Source of the DNA: Fragum whitleyi
Lineage: Eukaryota; Mollusca; Bivalvia; Cardiida; Cardiidae
Direction: 5' to 3'
DNA length: 64,000 nt
NCBI GenBank assembly: GCA_948146395.1
Contig: OX411544.1
Span: 53,707,933 to 53,771,932 of the forward strand
Made by a program: the position numbers and the translations under genes
The notes under the pieces: model-generated
What the model was told of the DNA's origin: nothing
The model's input: the letters and a program-made list of their open reading frames with translations, nothing else
The model's database searches: none
Part shown: piece by piece, positions 1 to 12,300 of the stretch
Position numbering within the stretch: the first letter of the stretch is position 1
Layout of the letters: each line of letters opens with the position of its first letter

Positions 1-237
1 TAGCTTTAGTAACTTGTAAAATTCTCTAGTTTTCTAAAGCAATACAACAGAAATACTATGTATAAATGCTCTAGGTTTTAAATAAAGCCAAATGAATGAC
101 TGAGATGACCTGCCAATTTCTCAAAAATCAATACATACCTTCACAAATTCTATTTTTGTCCAAATTCAAAGATATACATAATAATTGATATATTTTGACA
201 ATGAATGATTCAAGTCATGTTTTGTCATTGTTTCTAG

Positions 238-352
238 GATCGTAAATGGGAGAAGGGTTTACAGCAAATGTTTGGTGAATCAAGTGTGGATAAACTTGTG
301 ACAACAGCAAAGGAAGAAATGAAAAGTTATTTTGCTGCTCTCCCTAAACCTA
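238..352 (+). CDS. TPR gene exon a (first visible)
   Basis: The acceptor tttctag precedes 238 and the donor gtaagt follows 352. The exon encodes DRKWEKGLQQMFGESSVDKL and continues to LPKP, ending one base into a codon completed by the next exon (Asn). Upstream 1-237 is intron. The start phase is inferred from the open frame. Confidence 0.85.
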
Positions 353-3300
353 GTAAGTGCTGCCAGCTTAGAAATCTCTTTTAGGCCCCAAAACCAGAGA
401 TTAGGGCCATATTGTTTATGTCCTGTCCATTTGTCTATTTATCTGTTTGTTTGTCTACCAAAAACCTTATGCATTTTGCAATAATTGTTTTTAGCTCGCC
501 CAGGATAAAAGTATCGGAATAGCTATTGTCATTCCCTCGGATGTCAACATCAGCATCGGCGTCAGCATCGATGTTGGCGTCTGCATTAGATTAAAGCTTT
601 TATTAGTCCCCCACCGGTTACCGGTTGGGGGACTATAGGTTTGCTCGATTCCGTCCGTCCGTCCGTCCGTCTGTCCGTCCGTCCGTCCGTCTGTCCGTCC
701 GTCTGTCCGTCTGTCCGTCACGCTTTTGTCCGGGCTATATCTTCTAAACCATATGTGCTAGCAACTTCAAACTTGGTACACTTATAGATCTCATTGAGGA
801 CAAGTGTCATGTTCAAGAACCGTTACTCTGCCACGCCCACTTTTTGAGTTATTGCCCTTTGTTGTTTTTACCATTACATTCTTGTCCGGAACATATCTCT
901 TTAACTATAAGAGCTAGCAACTTCAAACTTTGTACACTTATAGATCTCATTGAGGAGATGTGTCATGTTCAAGAACCATTACTCTGTCACACCCTCTTTT
1001 TGAGTTATTGCCCTTTGTTGTTTTTACCATTACATTCTTGTCCGGAACATATCTCCTAAACTATGTGTGCTAGCAACTTCAAACTTTGTACACTTATAGA
1101 TCTCATTGAGGAGAAGTGTCATGTTCAAGAACCATTACTCTGCCACGCCCACTTTTTGAGTTATTGCCCTTTGTTGTTTTTACCATTACATTCTTGTCTG
1201 GATCATATCTCCTAAACTATGTGTGCTAGCAACTTCAAACTTTGTACACTTATAGATCTTATTGAGGACAAGTGTCATGTATAAGAACTGTTACTCTGCC
1301 ATGTCCCCTTTTTGAGTTATTGCCCTTTGTTGTTTTTACCATTACATTCTTTTCCGGATCATATCTCCTAAAGTATAAGTGCTAGCAACTTCAAACTTTG
1401 TGCACTTATAGATCTCATTGAGGAGAAGTGTCATGTTCAAGAACCGTTACTCTGCCACGCCCACTTTTTGAGTTATTGCTCTTTGTTGTTTTTACCCTTA
1501 CATTCTTGTCCGGATCATATCTCCTAAACTATGTGTGCTACCAACTTCAAACTTTGTACACTTATAGATCTCATTGAGGCGAAGTGTCATGATCAAGAAC
1601 AGTAACTCAGCCACGCCCACTTTTTGAGTTATTGCCCTTTGTTGTCTTTACCATTACATTCTTGTCCGGAACATATCTCCTAAACTATAAGAGCTAGCAA
1701 CTTCAAACTTATTGTGGACAAGTGTCATGTTCAAGAACTGTTATTCTGCCACGCCCACTTTTTGAGTTATTGCCCTTTGTTGTTTTTACCCTTACATTTT
1801 TGTCCGGATCATATCTCCTAAACCATAAGTGCTAGCAACTTCAAACTTTGTACACTGATAGATCTTATCGAGGACAAGTGTCATGTACAAGAACTGTTAC
1901 TCTGCCATGTCCACTTTTTGAGTTATTGCCCTTTGTTGTTTTTAGTCTTACATTCTTGTCCGGATCATATCTCCTAAACTATGTGTGCTAGCAACTTCAA
2001 ACTTTTACAGTTATAGATCTAGTAAGTAGGAGATATATTATAAGAAAGGATTTTTTGTTATCCGGTGGGGGACTCCTGTATTGCATCGCAATACGACATG
2101 CACTTGTTTCTATCAACATAAATCCTAGAGGCTTTATATTTTACATAAATACTCATCAGGGTATACAGTGCTCTCAATAAGTGGACGTCGACATAATATA
2201 CGTACAAAATTTCAGAAATTACGTCCGGAAAATCAAACCGGATGTATAAAAACGTCCGAGATTCGAGGAAAACGTCCTGTAATTTGACCCCGGACGTTTT
2301 AAGAATGTACCTAATACAGTATTTAACGTAAGTCTACACGAGCAAAAAATCGATAATCAACGCAAGCATACACATTACATCTGACCAAAACAAGCCATGT
2401 GTAACGCGCGGGGTATTAAACTGTCGCTATAACAACCCGTCTCTGATTACGCAATCTTGTTGAGTTAGCGACGCGTCATTACCGCTTCTGTCATTATCTG
2501 TCTTAGTCAGATACAGATCACGAGGGTCCTTTGATAGGATTTTTGAATCAAACAAAATTAAAATCAGGGGAAAATTCGTTATAGCAAACGTAGTTCATGC
2601 AGCTCAGACCGATAAAATTTCGAAATGTCGCTTTCTAAAACTCTTAGAATAGATCTACGGGTAAATTATCTGAAGTGAAAAAGACACTACCGGAAACATG
2701 TACGAAAGGTCATTCGACTGTCCTCGTTTAAATAGGTGTGGAATCGACATCTTCGAAGAACGTGGGGAAATCCCAATGACGTCATTTAAGTTGTCTGCAA
2801 CATGTCTGACGAGAGATTTGAAATGACGAATTTTTCTTAACTTTTGCTATTTGGATACAAGTTTTAAGGCTTGGAAGTCGTTTATTCTTAGAGATCCAAC
2901 CAGAATCATGGACTTTGGAGCAAAAAATTAACTTACATTTAACAAGGAAACGAGCATTTACAAAGTGTACAGAAAAAGGAAGGTGTGTGTGCGGGGGGGG
3001 GGGGGGGGGGGGGGGTATTCCTGATTTTGGCCCTTATTGAGAGCACTGGGTATATAGGGTTTCATTTAAGACAAGCACCCATGTCAAAATTACCTTGAGA
3101 CAGTGACCTTGACCCCTTTAAAAAAAATTTAAACAAAAACTTTAACCGTAAAAACTATAACAAAAAAAAAACTTTGACTCTTCTTATTTTTTCTGAATGC
3201 TTTACCTAGGGACATCATTACTTCACATATGCACTCACAAGGTGATATGCTTACACCAGAGACCAAGTGCTTTGACATTTTGACCTTGACCATGACCTTT

Positions 3301-6300
3301 TATTGACTTAGAAAAACTTTAACCAGAAACTTTAACCAAAAAAATTTAAGCTTCCTTATATTTTTGAATGATTTTACCTAGAGACATGATAACTTCATAT
3401 ACACAGTTACTATGTGATGGGCTTTCACTGGTTACCAAGGTCCTTGACATTTTGACCTTGACCTTGACCTTTTGTGGACTTAGAAAAACTAACCAAAAAA
3501 CTTTAACCTTGCTTATTTTTTTTTTAAAGATTTTGCCTAGGGACATCATTACTTCATATACACTCTCACTAGGTGAAAGGCTTTGTCTGGTTACCAAGGT
3601 CCTTGACATTTTGACCCTGACCAGTGCCCTCAATAAGCAGACATTCACGTAATATATGTCCAGAACTTCAGAAATTTCTCCCAAAAAATCAGACCCGGAC
3701 ATAGAAAAATGTTTGCGATTCAAGGAAAACATCCTGTAGAGCCCGGGATAATAACTGTCGCTAATTATGCAATCTTGTTGGGTTAGCGATGCATCATCAC
3801 CGCTTCTGTCAATACCTTTCTTTGTCAGATACAGACCACGAGGAACCTTTGATAGGCCCATTGAAATTCAAATCAGGGGAATGTTCATAAGATCAAATGA
3901 AATTCATATAGCTCTGACTGATAAAATTTAAAAATATTGCTTTCTTAAAGTCTTAGAATAGATCTACGGGTAATTTATCTGAAGTGAAAAAGACGTTACA
4001 GGAAAAAAAAACATTTCTGTAATGTCAAGCAATTGTCCTCGTCCATAAACATTATCTTCTGAGAATACGGGGAATTTCCGTAATATCGCCGGATACCAAA
4101 ACGTTGTAAATAAAATTTGAGTAAGATGCATTCCCTAGGCCCACCGCACAAGATACATCTAAGGGCAGATTCCAAATAGAAACTCATGTTAGTGTGAAAA
4201 TTTGAAATATCCAGTGATTTCATTGGTTTAAAAAGTAGGTCGAACACTTAATCTTGATGTTAAAGCTTGAAAATGTAACGCTTAGAAGTCCTTCACTCTT
4301 AAAGAACTACCCAAAATGATGAACTTTGGGAGCAAAAAATAAAATCATTTTTAACAAGATAAGAAGCATTTACAAAGTGAATGTGCGTGTGTGTGTGTGT
4401 GGGGGGGGGGGGGGGGTAAAAATTCCTTACTCCATAAAAAAATCCTGAAATTCCAGCATAGAATTACTAAAATTCCTGATATTAGCCCTTATTCAGAGGC
4501 ACTGCTTGACATTGACTTTTTTTGGACTTAGATAAACTTTAACCAGAAACTTTAACATTGCTTTTATTTTCTGAGTGCTTTTACCTAGGGACATCATAAC
4601 CTCATACACAAACTCACCAGGTGATAGGCTTTCACCAGTAGCCGTGGTCCTTGAAAATTTGACCTTGACCATTTTTGTACTTTTTGACCTTTGACATCTC
4701 ACTTAAACTTATTTATCTATATATCATAGAAACTTGTGTATCTAACTTTGATGTCTGTTGTTATTCACACAAGTAAACCCCCAAATTCTAGTACTGTAAA
4801 ACAGCCCTGCATTCAGGATGACAAAACAGTGCAAACTGTTTGGAAATTGTACCGTGCTTTGCATGTTCACTTGTGTCCAAAGTGGGGTATATATGCCAAA
4901 GAGTTTAATTCTATTTCATTACTCATATAAATGTATAAACATAAAAGATGATATTAATAAGTTGTTATAGAAAACAACTTATTAATATTATCTTTTATTT
5001 TCATACAGTTATTTTGATTTGAAATTTAAGAAAATTGAGCCTAAGCCTGAGAAAAGTTTTATAACCTCGTGCCCTGATTTAGTGAGAGAGAGAGTAACAT
5101 CTGCTGTTTAATTCTATATTATACTGAAATTAAGCAATATTCTTGAATTTGGAGATCCAGTCATTTGCTTTACATTGAATCAGCAAGTGCAAAAAAATTT
5201 GATGATAGACATATATATCAGGTCTATCATTACAGATCAAACACATCAATGGCCAGATGGAGAATCACCAATGGACTTTCTACAACAAGCTATATACTGC
5301 TACGCAACTGCTGTCAAATTGAAAAACAAGGACGCAAACTTACATCTACAACTTGGTATGCTTCTGGAGGAGAAATATTATATAGAGGATATCTTTGGGT
5401 TGAAGAAAGAGGTGGGTTGGGAAGTTTTTTGATATCATGGTTATCAATGATACCATACCTCTTTGCCGTACAAAAGCATTGTAACTTCAGTAAAAAAACA
5501 AACTGTAGATACAAGTTTTTGGTTGCCCTTTGGCGATACCTCAGATATAAACCAAAGAGGTGAAAATAAATGAAATTCATACTCGTCAGCAGATGCCTAT
5601 ATTTTTGAGGAAATTAAAAGCCCTTCATCATGTCATTTCACATCTCATGTTATTGCTTATTGAATAGGGGTTCCTTTTTATGAGTAACTCGTCAATCTAG
5701 AGCAAGACTTTTCTGAAATATTCAGTTAATCAAGTCTATTAATTGATTGATTGAATGAAGTTTTATGCCGCTTTCAACAATCTTTCAGTTATATCGCGGT
5801 GGCTGGAGCACCTAACAATGGATTCCTGGTATTTCTCTCACCAGTACAACCATCATATCCTTCCCCAGCCCCCAGCTGCTATCTCATATAGGTCTACAAT
5901 TATCAACCCATTGGTGAGAGACAGATTTCTAATCAAGTCTAACATCAATTCAAAAAGTAAAAAAAATCAATGAAAAAATCTTAAGCAATGATACATTTAA
6001 AGAATTTGGCACAAGACTTGTCATAATTGACAGATTGCAGCTTTCATTCTAAATCTCCATTACCAATCAAATTATTTATTTGAACCAGAGGTAAAATTAT
6101 GATCTCCATCATATTCCACTACAAATGTAAAGCAGAACAACTTAAATGTTGTAAGTTCAGTTTATTTAAGCCGTAGCAGTGCTTGTGTTTGACCCTTAAT
6201 CCATAGTTTTGGCCCCCAAAAACCTGAAAATGTCTTATTGTGACCCTTATAAATTTCTCCCAAGGGGGGTCATTTTGACTCCCTTGAGACAAATTTCTGA

Positions 6301-9300
6301 GGGTCAAAACTGTGTGCTATCCTTCAAATTTTCAATGAAAGATCATATATCCTATCTTATGTTAGGAAATTAATTGCTTACTTCATGTCAATGCAAGAAA
6401 AGGTGAATTGATTCTCTAAACTGCAAAATCATACTCATGATTTGCTCTTTCTGTTGTTTTGACCCCTTTAAAATCAGTTTTGACCCCCAGGATTTCATGA
6501 TTAAGGAGTCATTGACTCTTTAATTTCAAACACTAACACAAGCCCTCCTGCAGTGACAGTGTTTGAGTTGCCCAACAATCATTTTGATCTATGTGTACTG
6601 CCATATATTTTGCCGACAAACGATACTTTATTGTTTGAGGCTGCCTACCATTATGGAGGTCAAGGGGCGTGGCTATTGATCAGTTTTATAGACATTTAGC
6701 TTATTCTTGCTCTTGTCCTTATTTTTACTTTCTATTAGGGATGGGAATGAATAGCCAAAATTCATAGTCAAATTCGTTTTGAATATTCGAATATATTTGA
6801 CTATTAATTTTAGTTCCATTAAAAAAATAAATATCTGAATGATGGTTGTATCAGATTGCTTTTCCTCTTTATATTTGGAGTTATTTTTACTTATATAAAT
6901 TAAGAATAATAGAAAAAGACATTAAACTTTACTTCAATTGTAAAATATTATCGAAGGAAATTCAATTATCTTTACAAAAATTTTAGATTAACCCAAATCT
7001 GATATATATAGGTTCAATACTCGATAAGCTTCATAACAAGGACGTGACCTCAATGAGAGAGTAGAAAAGATCAATTGATGATTGTCGACAGAGTTTGTCA
7101 ATGATTCAGTGTTCTGCCTTAGACTTATGGCTGGTGTAGGGGCAATTTATGACAAGAAAAAAAAAATGATTATAAAAACGTCATTTTCAAATGTGTTTTG
7201 TTCAACACTCAAAAGGTGTTACAATTAACCCACATTTAAATTGGACAATGTTTCATTGCCACAGTACAATAAGAAGATTTCCAACCTATCATGATTATCC
7301 AATTTTCCAGGTATTTTCTGGACACTTATACATATACACAATTGAAAAGAAAATGTGTGAGAAATTAATTCAAATCTAGAAATAACTATAGGATCTTTTA
7401 CTTCTGTTTCCAAAAATTAAGGGCAAAAGCTCAAAATAATTCTCAAAAAGCGAATATTCATATTAAAAAATCATATTCGAATATTCATGGGAAAAAACGA
7501 ATATTTGAATATTCAGATATTCGTTCCCATTCCTACTTTCTATATTACAGAGTTCTGATGACATGCCCTCACTAAACCTTCAAGCGTCCGAGAGTTCAAA
7601 AGATGAGGAGTGTGCAGCCATCTGTAAATTACATGGAGTTGACTCATCAGCTCCGCTACCTTTACAACTAAAGGCTATAGATATGGAATACCATAGTTTG
7701 ATTAGCTCAGGACAGTCAGCAAAAGCGGATCATGTTATGGAATTGTTTGCTTGGAAATCAAAGCAAGCTTCACAGGTACCATCTTCACCTTAATCTCTAC
7801 TATTTTTCAATCACAAATTGGGGTATTTGCATCTTGTTAGTGTTGGGCAATCAGTTTCAAATCACAATCAATAATCGTTTTTTAGTTGGAAAAGAAAATC
7901 AACTAATGATCGATTGTAAAATCGTTTTCTTAGAAATTAACATAGCCCTCCCAGTTACATCAGTTGAAGAATAGTATGTGAAAGTTTTGTTAAAACTCAT
8001 GACATAAAGACTCTTTCTGCAGATTTTTCTGCCAACTCCATGACTCAGCATGAAACAGTTGTAACTGCCTATTAACGTATAGGCAGTTACAATTGTTTCA
8101 TTATGAGCCATCAATCTAACTGTTGTCAGTTTTGAAAACAAAACCAAATAGCTTTCAATTATGTGGAAGGACCTGAATAATCAAAAATGATTATAATTGA
8201 TTAAACTGCCTATCACTACCGCTCTGTTTCCTACTTGATTTATGTCAGGTTTGCTGTTGGCATAAACTCTATATCAAAGTGTTCCCGTATCTCAGTAACT
8301 GTAGAGGACCTATGTCTACACTGTCTAACAAAGCTGTGTTAAGGTAGTGGACCTCTAATAGTTCTGCAACGTTTCCGAAGTAATGGACTTTAACAGTGTT
8401 AACCGTGGTTTCTTAATGAATTTCATTAGGAAACCTCAGTCAACATTGTGAAATATCATGAGTGGGGAAATGATGCAGATCTATTACAGTTCCACTACCT
8501 TAAAAACAGGAATATGTGACTATGTGAATAGCAAACAAAAGATTAGTGAGGTCTACACAAAGATATCAACAGAAATACAGTACACGGAACCCTACTTTGA
8601 CTTCGAAAAGATAAATATATATATATTCTTTACTGCCATCAACGAAGGCTAGTAAGGTGATGTCTTCTGCACATAGGATCATAATTTTTCAGCTGTCAGT
8701 TTAAATTCTAGAAAATGCAAAAGATGAACTGTGTTTAAATGGAAAATGAATACGAAAATGCTGAACATCAGTATATACTATTATTCAACTTTAAAAAAAA
8801 CTTTAAAAGCTATACTCTGCTGAAGATGGGCCAAAGCCGTGTCGTGTCATGAGGTCTTTGCTGTTAAACAACCCTTTTTTGGTGTACTGTTTTGCTAGTT
8901 TAGCATCCTCTTATTTACTACATCTAAAGGTGGTTACACATGCTAATTGATTAAATTGTGAGAAAGATATTTATTCACTATAAATTATATTACAGGAAGG
9001 TGCAGCAGCCCAGAAAGCAGCAGATGAGGAGTCTCCACTAGGTCAGGCGTTTTTGAAGTACATGGACGCTCTGTCGTGTGACGAGGCCAAGGCTCTGTAT
9101 AATTTCCATGTGGGCAGGATGATGATAGTCCAGGGTAATTATGATGACGCGGTCAAACGACTGGAGACCAGTCTTAACTGGAATGCCAGCCATCAACTGT
9201 CAAGGTACAATCTCTGAATGAGTTACTGCCTAGTTGTTCTTAATTTAAAAATGCATTTATAAACAAACATAACCTTTTTCATCTCGTTCTGAAAATATAT

Positions 9301-12300
9301 TAACATTTTGGAACATGAAAAAAAAAATTTAGAAAAAAGAAATTGTGAAATATGATAAAAGTGTTGTAATGTTTTTAAAATATAGATAAGTGGTTTCATA
9401 ATATGTGAAGATTAGAGTTTTAAGCTCCACTGGACTAATTCCAGCTGAGCTTATGTTGCGGCCTAATGTTTGTTGTTAGTGTGTGCATGCATCCGTCCCT
9501 TCACTTTTTTCTTTAAACGTCTTCTTCTCTGAAACTATTCTTCAAAATTCAACCAAACTTCACAGGAATAATCCTTGGGACATGGTTTTTCAGATTTGTT
9601 CCTCAAATTCTAATCTGGATGATGACATGGACTTTACGGGCTGATGTGCCACTAAAAGATGGTCCTATATGATGAAATATAAAAAAATATTCTCTAAGAC
9701 TGCTTACAGAATTCAACCTGACTTACCAAGAATGTTGCTTTAAACATTATCGTTCAGATTTGTTCATAAAATTCTGATCTGGCTGATGACATGGGCTCCA
9801 AGGGCTGTTGTGTGAATGAAAATGGTCCCAAATGATGAAAAATAAAAGATCTTCTTTTCTGAAAATACTGTTCAGAATTCAACCAAACTTCACAGAAATG
9901 ATACTTAGAACATGCTCTTTCATATTTGTTTGTGAAATTCTGATCAGGCTGCTGACAGGGGCTTTACAGGCTGACGCTTCACTGAAAATGGTCCCATATC
10001 AATAAAAAATAGAAAATATCTTCTTCTCTGAAACTGTTGTTTAGAATTCAACCAAACTTCACAAGTTTGTTTCTTAGAACATGCTCTTTCAGAATTGTTT
10101 TGTTGATTTCTGATGACTTGGGCTCTATGGGCTGTTGTTTCACTAAAAATGGTCCCATATCATGAAATATGAAAAAATCTTATTCTCTGAAGCTGCTGTT
10201 CAGAATTCAACCTAACTTCACCGGAATAATGCTTAGAAAATGCTATTTCTAATTTGTTTGTAAAATTCTGATCTGGCAGATGACATGGGCTGTCCTGTCA
10301 CTGACAAAATGGTGACATATGATGAAATTTAAAAGAACTTATTCTTTGAAAATACTATTTAGAATTTACATTAAACTTTCACAGAACCATTATTACCATT
10401 CTGTTATCCTTTTAAAACTATCTTGGTTTTATGATAGGCCCAAGTGTTCACTGTGACCTGTAAGGATAATCTCCTTACAAATAAACTAGATTTTAGCTTA
10501 TAACTTACTAAAGCAATTTAATCCCACTTGTCATAGATTTGTCAGGGCAGAAATTGCCAGTGGAGTGATACAGGTCATCTACTGCCTCTTGTTCAAAATG
10601 GAAATGACTGCACTATTCAGTCAACATTTTTCCAGTAAGTTAGGAATGAAAAAATTAAAAAACATTGTTAATGATGGAAGCCAGACTTGGGTAATCCTTA
10701 AAGTTCCCCTTAAAAAGTTTACAGCTGACTTTGAATTGTAGTTTATGGTAGTGGACCCATAATAGTTCCCAATGTTTGGAAGTAAGAAACTTTAACAGTG
10801 TTGACCGACGTTTCCTAATGATTTTCATTAGGAAACCTCGGACAACACTGTGAAAGTCCATGGGTTTCAAAATGTTGGGGAACTATTGCGGGTCTACTAC
10901 CTTAAGTTATTATAAGCATTTTATATCTTGATAAGTTTATTGATTTATTTTTTCTAGGTTTTATCTTGGTTTAGCTCTGGCTTTAAAGAAAGATGGGCCT
11001 GGTGCTAGAATTAAGGAAGCTGTGTCATTCTTACTAGAAGCGCTGGAAACATTGTTAACTGATAGAACAAAACAGGCTATGTCACCTGACCAAGAAAGGT
11101 ATACTTTCACATTCCCAAACAATACAAAAGGCTCATCAATAATTTCAATAGATGTCCATTTTTAAAATCCCCTAAACAGAGGTGATTGATAGTTGATTAA
11201 TGATTTTCCTACTCTGTTTGTCCATCTGTTTGTCAAAAAAAAAAAAAATAATATTGACGATAACATTTGAATGGTAAGTGATGGAGCCTTCATTTTTCAC
11301 GGTATGATTATTTGGGACATGGCCTTTCTGTTTGTACAAACTTCAAGTTCATCAGTGAAGATCAAGGTTATTTCTAAAGGTCAAATACTCGGATTATATA
11401 AAGTTTGGGTTGAATTTTGTATTACTGTTGATTTCCATATTGTATTAATTTTCAGCTACTCTTTCTGTAAATAAAAGCAGAAGGGGACATTAAGGTGTTG
11501 AACAAACACATTTTGTTTTGATTTTTTTAAAGGGCTTTGTACTAAATTCATCAACAGTATTCATAATAGAGGGGAAGATTTTGATTTCAAAATGTAAAGT
11601 GTCATTGTCTATCAAGCAAACCATACATTGTGGTTACTTACTGTAATGCCCTCATCAAGACTTTCCTGTGAATAACTAAATGAAGAGTTTGTAATTGTAG
11701 AAAAGAGGTATTATACAGGGTTGGGTTATTATTTCTAGACGTCTGAATCTTGAAAATGAGTTAACTGTTTAATTCTAGAGACATTAATGAACACACATTT
11801 TAACCTTTATCTTGCTGAATTTAAGTCTGGCTGAATTCTTCACCACAATTATTAAGTAGAAAGCAGGTGGTGTAGACTAAAACCAGATTGCATGTATATG
11901 CAGGCTGGCTTTAGTCTACACTGTCTGCCAAAGCTTTTTGCACATCAAAAATATGTCGTGAAAAGCATGAAGAATCTTAGTTTTCATAAACATTAGATCA
12001 ACTTTCCTTAATAATTCCATTTATATATGTACATTGTACATTTGTAGTTTCATAGTTCCCATTTTGAGAGCAGAGAATCTAATGACCCCGACCAATGTAC
12101 ATTTGATGAGAGGATTTATACAACTTGGTGTAATGTTGAGAAAGACTACAGACTTCAAAGATGCTATGTCACCTGTTGACATCTTTCACAAGTGAGTAGC
12201 TATATAAATTGTTCATTTTTTTTTCTTTGCAAAGATGTCATTATATACTTTAAGTTTTTAACCAAGATTTCAAACAATATAGATATTTTTCACAGTTAAA

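Larger units (their letters stand above)
353..5235 (+). other. Intron between TPR exons a and b
   Basis: A 4.9-kb intron, mostly repeats: the 156-bp minisatellite (722-2010), two 883-bp MITEs and the TTTGACCTTGACC-type tandem repeat. 353-600 is unremarkable AT-rich sequence. Confidence 0.85.
5412..7550 (+). other. Intron between TPR exons b and c
   Basis: It holds a minus-oriented SINE fragment (5757-5935), unremarkable AT-rich sequence to 6727, and the hAT-like element reaching to the acceptor. Confidence 0.8.
7776..8995 (+). other. Intron between TPR exons c and d
   Basis: It contains a hairpin repeat (8036-8112) and a foldback MITE (8339-8503). The rest is AT-rich with nothing recognised. 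Confidence 0.8.
9205..10957 (+). other. Intron between TPR exons d and e
   Basis: Mostly the 165-bp tandem array (9515-10400) and a foldback MITE (10743-10905). Confidence 0.8.

Noticed and set aside
491..721. Open frame rich in DGRT repeats, minus strand
   Set aside because: It is the translation of a CCGT microsatellite.
3346..3861. 171-residue open frame, minus strand
   Set aside because: It spans the end of a tandem array and the start of an MITE; the same words recur as DNA repeats in other frames.
5165..5563. 132-residue open frame overlapping TPR exon b
   Set aside because: It runs in a different frame across the exon, its donor and the intron; the in-phase TPR exon explains the region.
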